From Fibrobacter sp. (lineage in GTDB: Bacteria > Fibrobacterota > Fibrobacteria > Fibrobacterales > Fibrobacteraceae), in contig JAKSIM010000009.1 in the NCBI GenBank assembly GCA_024398845.1, positions 1 to 64,000 of the forward strand: 64,000 bases of DNA. Direction: 5' to 3'. The position numbers and the translations under genes were made by a program. How positions within the stretch are numbered: position 1 is the first letter of the stretch; every line of letters begins with the position of its first letter. Positions 42,032 through 49,894 of the stretch are shown here, one piece after another. The notes beneath the pieces are model-generated. The model did no database searches and had not been told where the DNA came from. It saw nothing but the letters and a program-made list of their open reading frames with translations.

Positions 42032-43359
42032 TTTTCACCCGCCTTTTTGAGACATTCCAAGAACGCCGCCGTCTCCGCGGCCCCATTGGCATCTTTCACG
42101 CGGTACAGATAATCATTTGCCATCTTTTTCGCGAAACGCACATACATAATTTGGATGCGCTCGCGATCAGCGTCACTCACGTCCGGAAGCGAGCGGAGCA
42201 GCTTTTCGCATTCTTCTTCGGCGGTGGCGACCATCTTACCCGCAAACACGTGAATGTCCTTGGCAATGTCGTCCATACGATACCACTGCAAAAAATCCTC
42301 AATGCCCTCTTGCAGAATTTTCTGGGCCGCAGTCAATTCCACCATACGCAAACGGCGGTTTTCCGAGACGATTTTTTCGAGGTCGTCGACACAGACGTAC
42401 TCTACGCCAGGGAGGGTGCCGATGGAGGATTCCGCGTTGCGCGGGCTCCCGAGGTCTATCACAAGAGTCTTTTTGCAGGCGCTGTTTTCGGGATGTATGG
42501 ATCCCGTCACCCCTTCGGGGTTCCAGGATGACGCAGTGGCAGCGCTGTTCCAGGATGACGCAGAGGCGGCGCAGTTCCCAAATGACGCGGCACAAAATTC
42601 CTCGCGAGTCACAATCGGCTCCTGGCATGCGCTGCACAAAATGAGCACGTCGCACTTGCCTATCACGCTGTAACGGTCCTCGAACGGCACCGGAGTCAAG
42701 ACATCGGCAAACTTTTGCGCATTCGCAAACGTCTTGCTGCTCGCAAAAATCTTCGTCGTGTTCTCCTGCACATACTTGAGCATCAAGGAACCCATCTCGC
42801 CCAGCCCCACAATGTAAACAGTGCGGTTTTCCAAATCGTCGAAAGTCTTCTGGACTTGCTTCATCGCCAAAAACGGGATATTGCAGCTAAGTTTACTCAG
42901 GTTCGTCTCGGTCTTAATGCGTTTGGTCGTGTGGATGGCACTTTGAAAAAGTTTGTTGAGGCTGTTACCCGTCGCTCCCAGCTGGTGTGCCGTATCGTAA
43001 GCCCTGCCAATCTGGTGCAAAATCTGGTCCTCACCCATGGCCACGGAATCAAGACCGGCGCACACGTTCATCACATGCTTCGCGACGTCCTCGCCATCTT
43101 TCACGTAAAAAAACTTCGAAAAAGTATCGTAATCCTGATGCGCAAGCCCGCAAACGTAGCGGACCAAATCGGCACCCGCCAAATCGCGGTCGCTCGCCAC
43201 ATAGACTTCTGTTCGGTTGCATGTGGCAAGAATCAAAAGTTCATCAAACGGGGAATTTTGCAAGGCGGCCGTTTTGACATCCATAGGGATGTAAAACTTC
43301 TCGCGAACTGCGATTTCTGCCACCTTGTGGCTCATGCCGGCCATATAAATTTTTCGCAT
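42028..43359 (-). CDS. hemA: glutamyl-tRNA reductase
   Basis: First enzyme of the C5 pathway, reducing Glu-tRNA to glutamate-1-semialdehyde. It is 443 residues. The catalytic cysteine is in ILATCNRTEVYV (Cys47); DSVAMGEDQILHQIG (~104-118) and the NADPH-binding VYIVGLGEMGSLM (~181-193) follow. A ~40-residue insert at 256-295 after QEPIVTREEF is built of three 9-residue units (AASFGNCAA, SASSWNSAA, TASSWNPEG) coded by 27-bp repeats. hemL is not in the window. No Shine-Dalgarno is visible; TAAATTTT ends 4 nt before the start, which suggests a leaderless transcript. hemC overlaps its stop. Confidence 0.95.
   Translation of the reverse strand: MRKIYMAGMSHKVAEIAVREKFYIPMDVKTAALQNSPFDELLILATCNRTEVYVASDRDLAGADLVRYVCGLAHQDYDTFSKFFYVKDGEDVAKHVMNVCAGLDSVAMGEDQILHQIGRAYDTAHQLGATGNSLNKLFQSAIHTTKRIKTETNLSKLSCNIPFLAMKQVQKTFDDLENRTVYIVGLGEMGSLMLKYVQENTTKIFASSKTFANAQKFADVLTPVPFEDRYSVIGKCDVLILCSACQEPIVTREEFCAASFGNCAASASSWNSAATASSWNPEGVTGSIHPENSACKKTLVIDLGSPRNAESSIGTLPGVEYVCVDDLEKIVSENRRLRMVELTAAQKILQEGIEDFLQWYRMDDIAKDIHVFAGKMVATAEEECEKLLRSLPDVSDADRERIQIMYVRFAKKMANDYLYRVKDANGAAETAAFLECLKKAGEK
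42490..42591. repeat. 27-bp tandem repeats inside hemA
   Basis: Three 27-bp units (42511-42591) carry the common word GCGTCATCCTGGAAC (one diverged to GCGTCATTTGGGAAC on the minus strand). The last unit runs into the hairpin CCCCGAAGGGG and CGGGATCCATA. The array resembles an intergenic palindromic element that has settled in a reading frame without shifting it. Confidence 0.75.
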
Positions 43360-43451
43360 AAAAAAAATTTAGAAAAATTTAAGTCCCCAAAAGGAATCTC
43401 ATTCAGAGGAACACAGCTCTTTTGCCAGCAATATTCAAGAAAAAACACTCA

Positions 43452-45203
43452 TCAAAAATTTTCTATTTCTCTTATACAACGAACAGGAAGCAGATTCCTC
43501 TTATCTATTAAAGTATCTTTTTGGAATTCAATATTATCATACCCGGAATCATCAAGACCCGTTTTAAAGGCATACGCCACAGAGTCCTTTTCATTTCCAG
43601 TCTGAAGCCACCATAACCGTCCAGATTTTTTCCAATCAACAAAACTATGGGTTGACCATTCATAAATGCCAGACATGTAAGCTCTTCCACTATTAGGTGA
43701 AGAAGGAAGAAAATCATTAATGCTAGACGAATTCATCAATTTTTCATACTCGTCCCTCGTAGGCAAATGCCATCCATCAGGGCAAGCTTTTTTCGCTGAC
43801 TCCCAATCATATAAACGTCCGTGTGCTTCACAAGAATCAATGGCGTTCTGATAACAGCGACTATCCTTCTTCGCAAAATTCAAATTATACGTCATCCAAA
43901 CGGTATCTTTCTTTCCGCACTCCGAATTACCATAGCACAACGAAGAAAAGAACGTATCATAATCGCGATTATCTCGATTATCTGTTAGCGTGGGGTAACT
44001 AAAAGTCGGAGTTTCATTTTTCCCTTCATCATAAATCTGATAATAGGAGATGCAATCATACACATCCTTTTTCACTAGGACATTTATTTTTTTAGATGTA
44101 TAGCAGGCATCTCTAAAGGTTTGGTTAACGTTCTCTATTGTTCCATTACCATCATCGACAATCTCAAAATCAGATTTATTTAAATAGCAAGTCTTGAATG
44201 TATTTATCAAAGAATCCGCAACATTTGAAATTGGAGAATCAGCACTCAACTTAATTGGATGAATGTACGAAGAAATAGAACCATTTAACATGATCGCAAC
44301 CGATTCAAGTGCAGCATCGTTTTTACCCCTATAAAAGTCACACTGCGAACCGCCATCATCCTCGCTGGAGTTAATATTGAAAGAAGAACTCGAACTGGAT
44401 TGCGGCAATTCACTTGAATTAAAAATCGAATAATCGCGCACCTTTATTTTAGTAATTTTCACATTCTGAGACGCAAAATAATTAACATTCGATTTAATAC
44501 GAACCCGAGCGACAGAAGAGCAATCTTTCTCAGACGTTTTACAACCATCCAAAGCTGCGTCTATAGAAAAAACAATAAAGGATTCGGTTAAACTTAATGT
44601 TTTATAATAATACCCTTCATATTCAACACCCAAATAAACCATCTTATTTCCAGACGATTTAACGGACTCGTATTCAATACAAATTTCATTATATTGATTT
44701 AAAGAAATACGATTATTGGGATTCGAAATTTTATAATAATAAAATTCGGTCGCTTTACCATTTTCCACAAACAACAGCGAATCGCTACCCTCAGAATACC
44801 AAACATCCCCTTCAAAACCATCGCATTTTTCAAGTCCATTTGAACTAGACGATTGTACAATGGTTTCGGAACTCAAAATGTCATTCGATGAATTCACGAA
44901 AATCTGCGACGACGAAGAAATAATGATATTACCCGAAGAAACAACAGCTCCCCCTGCAGAAGATTCAACATTTCCAACAGATGAAGACACACCCGTTTCT
45001 GTGCCGTAAGATTCATACAATGAATCAGAAATATCATGCCCCGAACTAGACTCCTGAAGCGCTGGCACAAAATCATCATCATGTATATGCAAAGCCAAAT
45101 AATCACTATAAGCTTCGGCGGCATCATCCGCAAAATCGGTACAGCCCACAAATGCAGCCACAAAAACCAACGCAAAACTCTTTATTAATTTATCAAAAAT
45201 CAT
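43452..45203 (-). CDS. FISUMP-domain lipoprotein with extra beta-rich domain
   Basis: Lipoprotein of 583 residues with signal peptide and lipobox AFVGC (Cys near 21), Ser-rich linkers, a ~130-residue beta-rich region (CDGFEGDVWYSEGSDS to KITKIKVRDYS) reminiscent of carbohydrate-binding modules, a second Ser linker, and a C-terminal FISUMP domain with ACPDGWHLPTRDEYEKL and a final LLPVRCIREIE. Likely exposed at the cell surface. The role of the beta-rich region is a guess from composition only. It is followed on the left by hemA upstream DNA and preceded by the gene at 45217 after 13 bp, so these two are probably one operon. Confidence 0.82.
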   Translation of the reverse strand: MIFDKLIKSFALVFVAAFVGCTDFADDAAEAYSDYLALHIHDDDFVPALQESSSGHDISDSLYESYGTETGVSSSVGNVESSAGGAVVSSGNIIISSSSQIFVNSSNDILSSETIVQSSSSNGLEKCDGFEGDVWYSEGSDSLLFVENGKATEFYYYKISNPNNRISLNQYNEICIEYESVKSSGNKMVYLGVEYEGYYYKTLSLTESFIVFSIDAALDGCKTSEKDCSSVARVRIKSNVNYFASQNVKITKIKVRDYSIFNSSELPQSSSSSSFNINSSEDDGGSQCDFYRGKNDAALESVAIMLNGSISSYIHPIKLSADSPISNVADSLINTFKTCYLNKSDFEIVDDGNGTIENVNQTFRDACYTSKKINVLVKKDVYDCISYYQIYDEGKNETPTFSYPTLTDNRDNRDYDTFFSSLCYGNSECGKKDTVWMTYNLNFAKKDSRCYQNAIDSCEAHGRLYDWESAKKACPDGWHLPTRDEYEKLMNSSSINDFLPSSPNSGRAYMSGIYEWSTHSFVDWKKSGRLWWLQTGNEKDSVAYAFKTGLDDSGYDNIEFQKDTLIDKRNLLPVRCIREIENF

Positions 45204-45216
45204 ATTCAGAGTTCTC

Positions 45217-46539
45217 CTAAAAAGCGAGCGTTACACCAACACCCACAAGCCCTGCAACTGCAATACAAATACCAATGGAGCGCATACTTTGGTAATGTTC
45301 CATATCGTCGTGGCGCTTAGAATAATTAGAAATATTATCCTGATTAATTTCTTTATTAAACGAGTCTAGTTCACTGGAAGCCTTACTGTTGAACACAAGG
45401 CCCATAATAGTCCCGCCCAATAAAACAGCCCCCGAAATGGCAAGCGGAACCCAATGAATAACGGCCCCTTGTTTATAACGTTCATTTTGGGGCATTGCGG
45501 CATCGGCACTCGCTTGGCGATTTCCGGAATTTTTCAAATTGATGGATAAATCAGCATTTTTCGCATTCCACATCCAGCGTCCCACCAAATTCTTTTTTGA
45601 ATTTTCGTCAAAATTCACTTGGCCATTGAATTCAGCAACAACGTCATCCTTCCCCATTTCAAAGGACGCATTTTTATTTTTAACGTCTAAAAGCAAATGA
45701 GTCTTTCCGCGTTCAAAAGCGATATTTTTAGACAAAACCTTAACGCCATTCAAAAAATACAATCCATTTAAAGGAGTCGAGCCCACACGAACAGCAAGGT
45801 TTTCTTCATCTAACTCAATTTCAAGGCTAAATCCAGCCTTTTGCAGTACATCCATTCTGGATTTCAGAGATTCCTTGAATTTTGGGACAAATTCACCTTC
45901 ACTCTGGTCACCAACCACTTCGCCGCACTTGGCAAGCCACAGGTTCGCCAAGCGGAGCTGTTCATCTACCAATTCCGGATTAAACGCCAACGTGTATTTA
46001 TACTGGGCTTCCAAATCTCCACGGACATTCACAGGCATCAAGCGTACATCGCCTGTCAGTCGGAGCAATTCTTCACGAGGAAGCAAAACATCGGTCAAAG
46101 CTTCAGCGCATTTGTTCAAAAGACTATCGCTGGGTTTAACATTCGGAAGTATTGAAATGGGGTCCAGCAAAGCTTTACCAGCCACATCAAGGAACCCTCG
46201 TTCCAAAGTCGGAACAGCATCCACATACAAGCGCACGCAACCGGAGTCCAAAGTACCGTTAACAGGGACCGCATTACAACGGTCAGCCTCTTCCGCTATT
46301 AGTTTTGCATCCGCCAATAGTTCATCAATCTGAGGTTTTACAGATTTTTCGACCTGAACAAAAGACTTAAGTTCATCAAGCCAAAATTGAATTTGCCGCG
46401 GGGGCTTCGCAACCACCATGACCGGTGCCGTTTCGTTTTCCACTGGTGCGTTTGTCGGCTGCTCTGCGACAAACTGCATCTGCGCAAACACCACGCCAGA
46501 CATGACAGTCAAAAAAGTGATTATCTTACGAAAAATCAT
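45217..46539 (-). CDS. hypothetical exported protein with C-terminal membrane helices
   Basis: Protein of 440 residues with a signal peptide (IFRKIITFLTVMSGVVFAQ), a mixed alpha/beta middle part and two hydrophobic segments at the C-terminus (WVPLAISGAVLLGGTIMGLVF and IGICIAVAGLVGVGVTLAF). A central beta-rich part with LNGLYFLNGVKVLSKN and FERGKTHLLLDVKNK could be a PEGA-like surface domain, but this is uncertain. The ATG at 46539 follows GGAGC; the longer frame to 46569 has no support. It lies just upstream of the FISUMP gene and may help place that lipoprotein. Confidence 0.65.
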   Translation of the reverse strand: MIFRKIITFLTVMSGVVFAQMQFVAEQPTNAPVENETAPVMVVAKPPRQIQFWLDELKSFVQVEKSVKPQIDELLADAKLIAEEADRCNAVPVNGTLDSGCVRLYVDAVPTLERGFLDVAGKALLDPISILPNVKPSDSLLNKCAEALTDVLLPREELLRLTGDVRLMPVNVRGDLEAQYKYTLAFNPELVDEQLRLANLWLAKCGEVVGDQSEGEFVPKFKESLKSRMDVLQKAGFSLEIELDEENLAVRVGSTPLNGLYFLNGVKVLSKNIAFERGKTHLLLDVKNKNASFEMGKDDVVAEFNGQVNFDENSKKNLVGRWMWNAKNADLSINLKNSGNRQASADAAMPQNERYKQGAVIHWVPLAISGAVLLGGTIMGLVFNSKASSELDSFNKEINQDNISNYSKRHDDMEHYQSMRSIGICIAVAGLVGVGVTLAF

Positions 46540-46586
46540 AAAAGCTCCGTAACCCAAAATGCCCAACACGTATTAATACAAAAATA

Positions 46587-47840
46587 CTAAAAAACGCTTA
46601 TATCTATCCAATTCAGGCGACTTTTAAGCCACTTTTCCATTGCTTCTACGGCGGCATCGTAACTATCGTATGGATCTTTGAGAGCCCAGTTTTCGGTATT
46701 CTTAAGCACAGGCCAACGTTTGTATTCGTTCTTTAACGCAGGTTCAACCATTTGACGATAGACCGGTATGCTATCAATCAAATTCTTAAAGTCATCTCGA
46801 TGGGCTCTCCAATATTCCTTGGCGGCGGACCAAACCTTCGGGTTTCGGGCTATGAGCCGGAACCACCGGTATTCACGAATGTACCAACCCTCCGGTGATT
46901 TATTTTGATCATACGAAGCGTTGCCAAAGGCCAAGTCAAAATCCCAAAGCGGGCCAAAGTGAATCACACCGCCTTTTTCCCACGTCATAAAAATGCTGCG
47001 AGCAAAATTGGCATCTTCGTTTTTAGAAAATTCCTGAACCCAGTAATACAGCAAAAAATCATCCAAATCAATCCAATCCAGCATCGAAGGTGCATCAGGG
47101 AATTCATCCCCCGCGAGGAAACGTTCAAAATCATTTAAATGCGAAACCAGCATTTTCTTTGACGTTTCAGACAAATTCTTTGGTGATTTCACATGGAACG
47201 AATATCCCGTTGTAGAGGTAACAAACGGGGAATCAACCTTTTTACTGCTCTCTTTTTCGAATAAAAACGAAGAATCATTCTCCGCAATATTCACTCTATT
47301 TTTTGCAACTTTCACCGTTTCTGAGAGCAAGTAAACCCCCATGTACTTACGGTTCAAATACAATTCCACAAAAACACATTTAGGAGTATAGCGCGCTCCA
47401 AGCCATTCCGAAATGCGGGTCATCATGTAATTGCGTAAATGCGACTTATCGCCATAATTCGCAATGAGCGCCCAATCCCTGCTCTGCGGCATGCCAAAAA
47501 AAGACACTTTATCAGTAAATTCAAGTTTCATGCCGTATTTGGGCATCTTAAAACTGGAATTTCCGCGACCGCGCACCGTTAACGAAAGCACATCCGTTTC
47601 GGGTTCCGACTCCCCATACATTTGAAAATTCGAAGGAATTTCGGATTCACGATCGCGAATTTCGTGAAAACCCTCTGTTTCAATAACCACACGCGGAAGT
47701 CCCGCATACGGGTACATGGAATCATCCATCGGCAGAAATTCCGGAGTTGATTCCGCATCTTCCCAAAAACAACCGCACAATACGGCAAAAACCAACACCG
47801 CAATGCTTAAACACATATGTCGTTTTTTGGGAAAACTCAT
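46587..47840 (-). CDS. CotH-kinase-family lipoprotein
   Basis: Lipoprotein of about 417 residues with lipobox VLCGC and a CotH domain: LTVRGRGNSSFKMPKYGMKL (~85-105), the WALIANYGDKSHLRN segment, VYLLSETVKV and the catalytic-site LWDFDLAFGN near 290. CotH proteins are atypical protein kinases in spore coats; in Gram-negative bacteria with cellulosomal or surface systems the domain is found on exported proteins. The target here is unknown. The start at 47840 gives a proper signal peptide; TACTTTTA ends 4 nt upstream and there is no Shine-Dalgarno. It is divergent from the outer-membrane barrel gene at 47907. Confidence 0.82.
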   Translation of the reverse strand: MSFPKKRHMCLSIAVLVFAVLCGCFWEDAESTPEFLPMDDSMYPYAGLPRVVIETEGFHEIRDRESEIPSNFQMYGESEPETDVLSLTVRGRGNSSFKMPKYGMKLEFTDKVSFFGMPQSRDWALIANYGDKSHLRNYMMTRISEWLGARYTPKCVFVELYLNRKYMGVYLLSETVKVAKNRVNIAENDSSFLFEKESSKKVDSPFVTSTTGYSFHVKSPKNLSETSKKMLVSHLNDFERFLAGDEFPDAPSMLDWIDLDDFLLYYWVQEFSKNEDANFARSIFMTWEKGGVIHFGPLWDFDLAFGNASYDQNKSPEGWYIREYRWFRLIARNPKVWSAAKEYWRAHRDDFKNLIDSIPVYRQMVEPALKNEYKRWPVLKNTENWALKDPYDSYDAAVEAMEKWLKSRLNWIDISVF

Positions 47841-47892
47841 GTTATAAAAGTAACAAAAAAAAGAAAATTTCAGATTGCAGGTCAAAATAAAA

Positions 47893-47900
47893 TATATTTG
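47893..47900 (+). promoter_or_regulatory. putative promoter box TATATTTG
   Basis: TATATTTG ends 6 nt before the ATG at 47907, the same arrangement as at fabD. It lies in the short divergent gap to the CotH gene, whose own TACTTTTA box is at 47845-47852 on the minus strand. Confidence 0.5.
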
Positions 47901-47906
47901 AGTCGT

Positions 47907-48713
47907 ATGTTAAGGTTCTCGGGATTATCATTTGCACTCTTTATTTTTTTGCTCACAAGTGTAAGAATGGCACACGCCACCGAAACCATGCACCCCATTA
48001 AATTCCCCACGACGCAAGTTGCCGTTGCCGGAACTGTTGAACTTAACGACGACGTGTACAGTTCAGACCTCACGTTCTCTGCAGAATACGCCCCCATCTC
48101 TCGTTTTAGCGTTTACGCAGATGGTTCGTTCCGATTTTTGAGCTATAGCTACGAATACTCCACCAAGGGCTACATACACAACTACTGTAACCTACATGTA
48201 AATGGATTTAACGAAACCTATGTAGGCGTCAAAGCCCTCATTTGGCGTGGACTTGGGCTCGATTTGAATTGGAGGTTCCCTCCCGGCGAAGGCTCCCAGC
48301 TCAACCGTTTTCATCGTTTAAAAGTAGAGCCTTTTAACGTCTGGTCCATTTCGTCAACATTCACTTTGGGAACATCAATACGTTACAGCACCTTCCTTGA
48401 AGCAGAAAATTTTAAACCGGGAGATGAGCTAGGTTTACGAGCGACACTTGATTGGAAATTTGACCATTGGGAATTCACACAAATGTACCTATACCAAGCA
48501 AGAATTACGGAATCCGAAAATCGTAATCTAAAGGGAAAGTACAAACAAATGAAAGACAAATATCGTGGCATAAAATTTGACTACGAAATTATGCGGCACT
48601 TCGACTTTTTCGAGGTTCCATTTGGCATTGGCATCAATTATCAAATACACAAGGGCACCCAATTTGGTTTTGAAACTGGCCACCAGATTGGCCTAAAGTT
48701 ACAAGTTTTTTAA
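47907..48713 (+). CDS. outer-membrane beta-barrel protein
   Basis: Exported protein of 268 residues with a signal peptide (GLSFALFIFLLTSVRMAHA) and about a dozen alternating hydrophobic strands, ending in the aromatic LQVF that is typical of outer-membrane barrels. Aromatic girdle residues are frequent (SRFSVYADGSFRFLSYSY, WEFTQMYLYQARI). No named family recognised; an 8-12-stranded barrel is likely. The ATG at 47907 is used because the signal peptide starts there; the frame further upstream (47817) would run through the divergent gene's start. It converges on the AhbAB fusion with only 5 bp between stops. Confidence 0.78.
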   Translation: MLRFSGLSFALFIFLLTSVRMAHATETMHPIKFPTTQVAVAGTVELNDDVYSSDLTFSAEYAPISRFSVYADGSFRFLSYSYEYSTKGYIHNYCNLHVNGFNETYVGVKALIWRGLGLDLNWRFPPGEGSQLNRFHRLKVEPFNVWSISSTFTLGTSIRYSTFLEAENFKPGDELGLRATLDWKFDHWEFTQMYLYQARITESENRNLKGKYKQMKDKYRGIKFDYEIMRHFDFFEVPFGIGINYQIHKGTQFGFETGHQIGLKLQVF

Positions 48714-48718
48714 AAAGC

Positions 48719-49891
48719 CTAAAAAAATTCAAAACTTGTTTTTTTAAGTTCCCGTACTGAATGAAGAACCGCATACTTTAAAAGCTTGCCATTCGCCACA
48801 ATAGCTTTTACCGCATCGTCAACAAACAAAAGAAGTTCCTCGGCCGAAGTCGCATGGAACATTGCATAAATATTGTACGGGAAGCCATCAAATGATGGAC
48901 GTTCATAGCAATGAGATACATGCGGATTCGCCGCAAGAATAGTTTCCGCCACGCGAATCATGTTCATATTTTCATCGTTTTCGCTATTCTCCAAGCCCTG
49001 TCTACTATCTACAAAAAAGCAGACCATGGCATTGTGCGTAAAGCCTGCATTCTGGTGGCGGAGCACTGCGCCAAAACGCCGCATGCGCTTGGAGGCAAGG
49101 TCATCGCGAACGAGGGCCAGAAAATCGTTTACGTCAAATAAGCAATTGCGTAAATCGCCACCGTCGCGTAAATCGCCGAAATCACGCATTTGGGATTGGA
49201 GCATCGCAAAGACATCGGCAAACGGAGTCAGCGAGTGAGGCAAATCGCCGCTGAGCAAGCGAATACGAAGTTTATCCGCAATGGCTAGCGAAGTCCGGGC
49301 GGAGCTAGGCTCACCGACGCGTTTGTGCAATCCCGACACAGGCGAAGGTTCCAAAGTCACACCTTTTTTTTTGCCCATCACCGTATTGATTTTTATCATA
49401 CGGGTCGCCGGGAGAATATGCACATCACAAAGTTCTGTGGACGCGACCAGGCCATCGACAACGGCTTGCACCGCATTTTCTGATTCGGCAATCACGGTAA
49501 ACCAAACGTTATATTCATGGTCGCGCACGTAATTGTGCGTAATTGAAGGAATTTTGTTTACCGCTGCGGCAAAAAATTCCATCGCAGTCGGAGCACGCCC
49601 TTCGCTCGGTTCCAAAAAATCAAGATTGCTCGCAGGAACCTTCCCCGCCACGAGACGGCTCACAAAACCAAGTTTGCGGGAATCGTAAACGCCTCCAATA
49701 CGACGAATAACGCCTGACGAACGAAGCCGCTCTACAGCATCAAACACGGAACGTTCTGTAATTTGATTTTCAAAAAAAGCATCATCCTCGCGGGGATGCG
49801 CCGCAGAGAGAACTCGGGCTAACTCGGCATAAGGGCGCTCCACTATCGGGAATCCGTCCTGTATTATATCGAGAATAGCCTGTTCAAGCAT
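48719..49891 (-). CDS. siroheme decarboxylase, AhbA-AhbB fusion
   Basis: A 390-residue protein made of two Lrp/AsnC-like halves, each like one subunit of the AhbA/AhbB (NirDL-type) siroheme decarboxylase. Half 1 (1-185) has VERLRSSGVIRRIGGVYDS and SITHNYVRDHEYNVWFTV. Half 2 (~195-390) has KRMRRFGAVLRHQNAGFTHNAM and VSHCYERPSFDGFPYNIYAM. The pair would remove two carboxylates from siroheme to give 12,18-didecarboxysiroheme. AhbA and AhbB are normally separate proteins or a heterodimer. An 18-bp tandem repeat adds GDLRDGGDLRN near residue 240. It lies 3 bp downstream of the AhbC gene. Confidence 0.88.
   Translation of the reverse strand: MLEQAILDIIQDGFPIVERPYAELARVLSAAHPREDDAFFENQITERSVFDAVERLRSSGVIRRIGGVYDSRKLGFVSRLVAGKVPASNLDFLEPSEGRAPTAMEFFAAAVNKIPSITHNYVRDHEYNVWFTVIAESENAVQAVVDGLVASTELCDVHILPATRMIKINTVMGKKKGVTLEPSPVSGLHKRVGEPSSARTSLAIADKLRIRLLSGDLPHSLTPFADVFAMLQSQMRDFGDLRDGGDLRNCLFDVNDFLALVRDDLASKRMRRFGAVLRHQNAGFTHNAMVCFFVDSRQGLENSENDENMNMIRVAETILAANPHVSHCYERPSFDGFPYNIYAMFHATSAEELLLFVDDAVKAIVANGKLLKYAVLHSVRELKKTSFEFF
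49148..49183. repeat. 18-bp tandem repeat in the AhbA-AhbB fusion gene
   Basis: Two 18-bp units (49148-49165, 49166-49183) share GCGTAAATCGCC and encode six residues each (GDLRDG and GDFGDLR-type). It lies in the second half, between the helix-turn-helix part and the RRFGAVLRH strand. Confidence 0.65.
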
Positions 49892-49894
49892 AGA

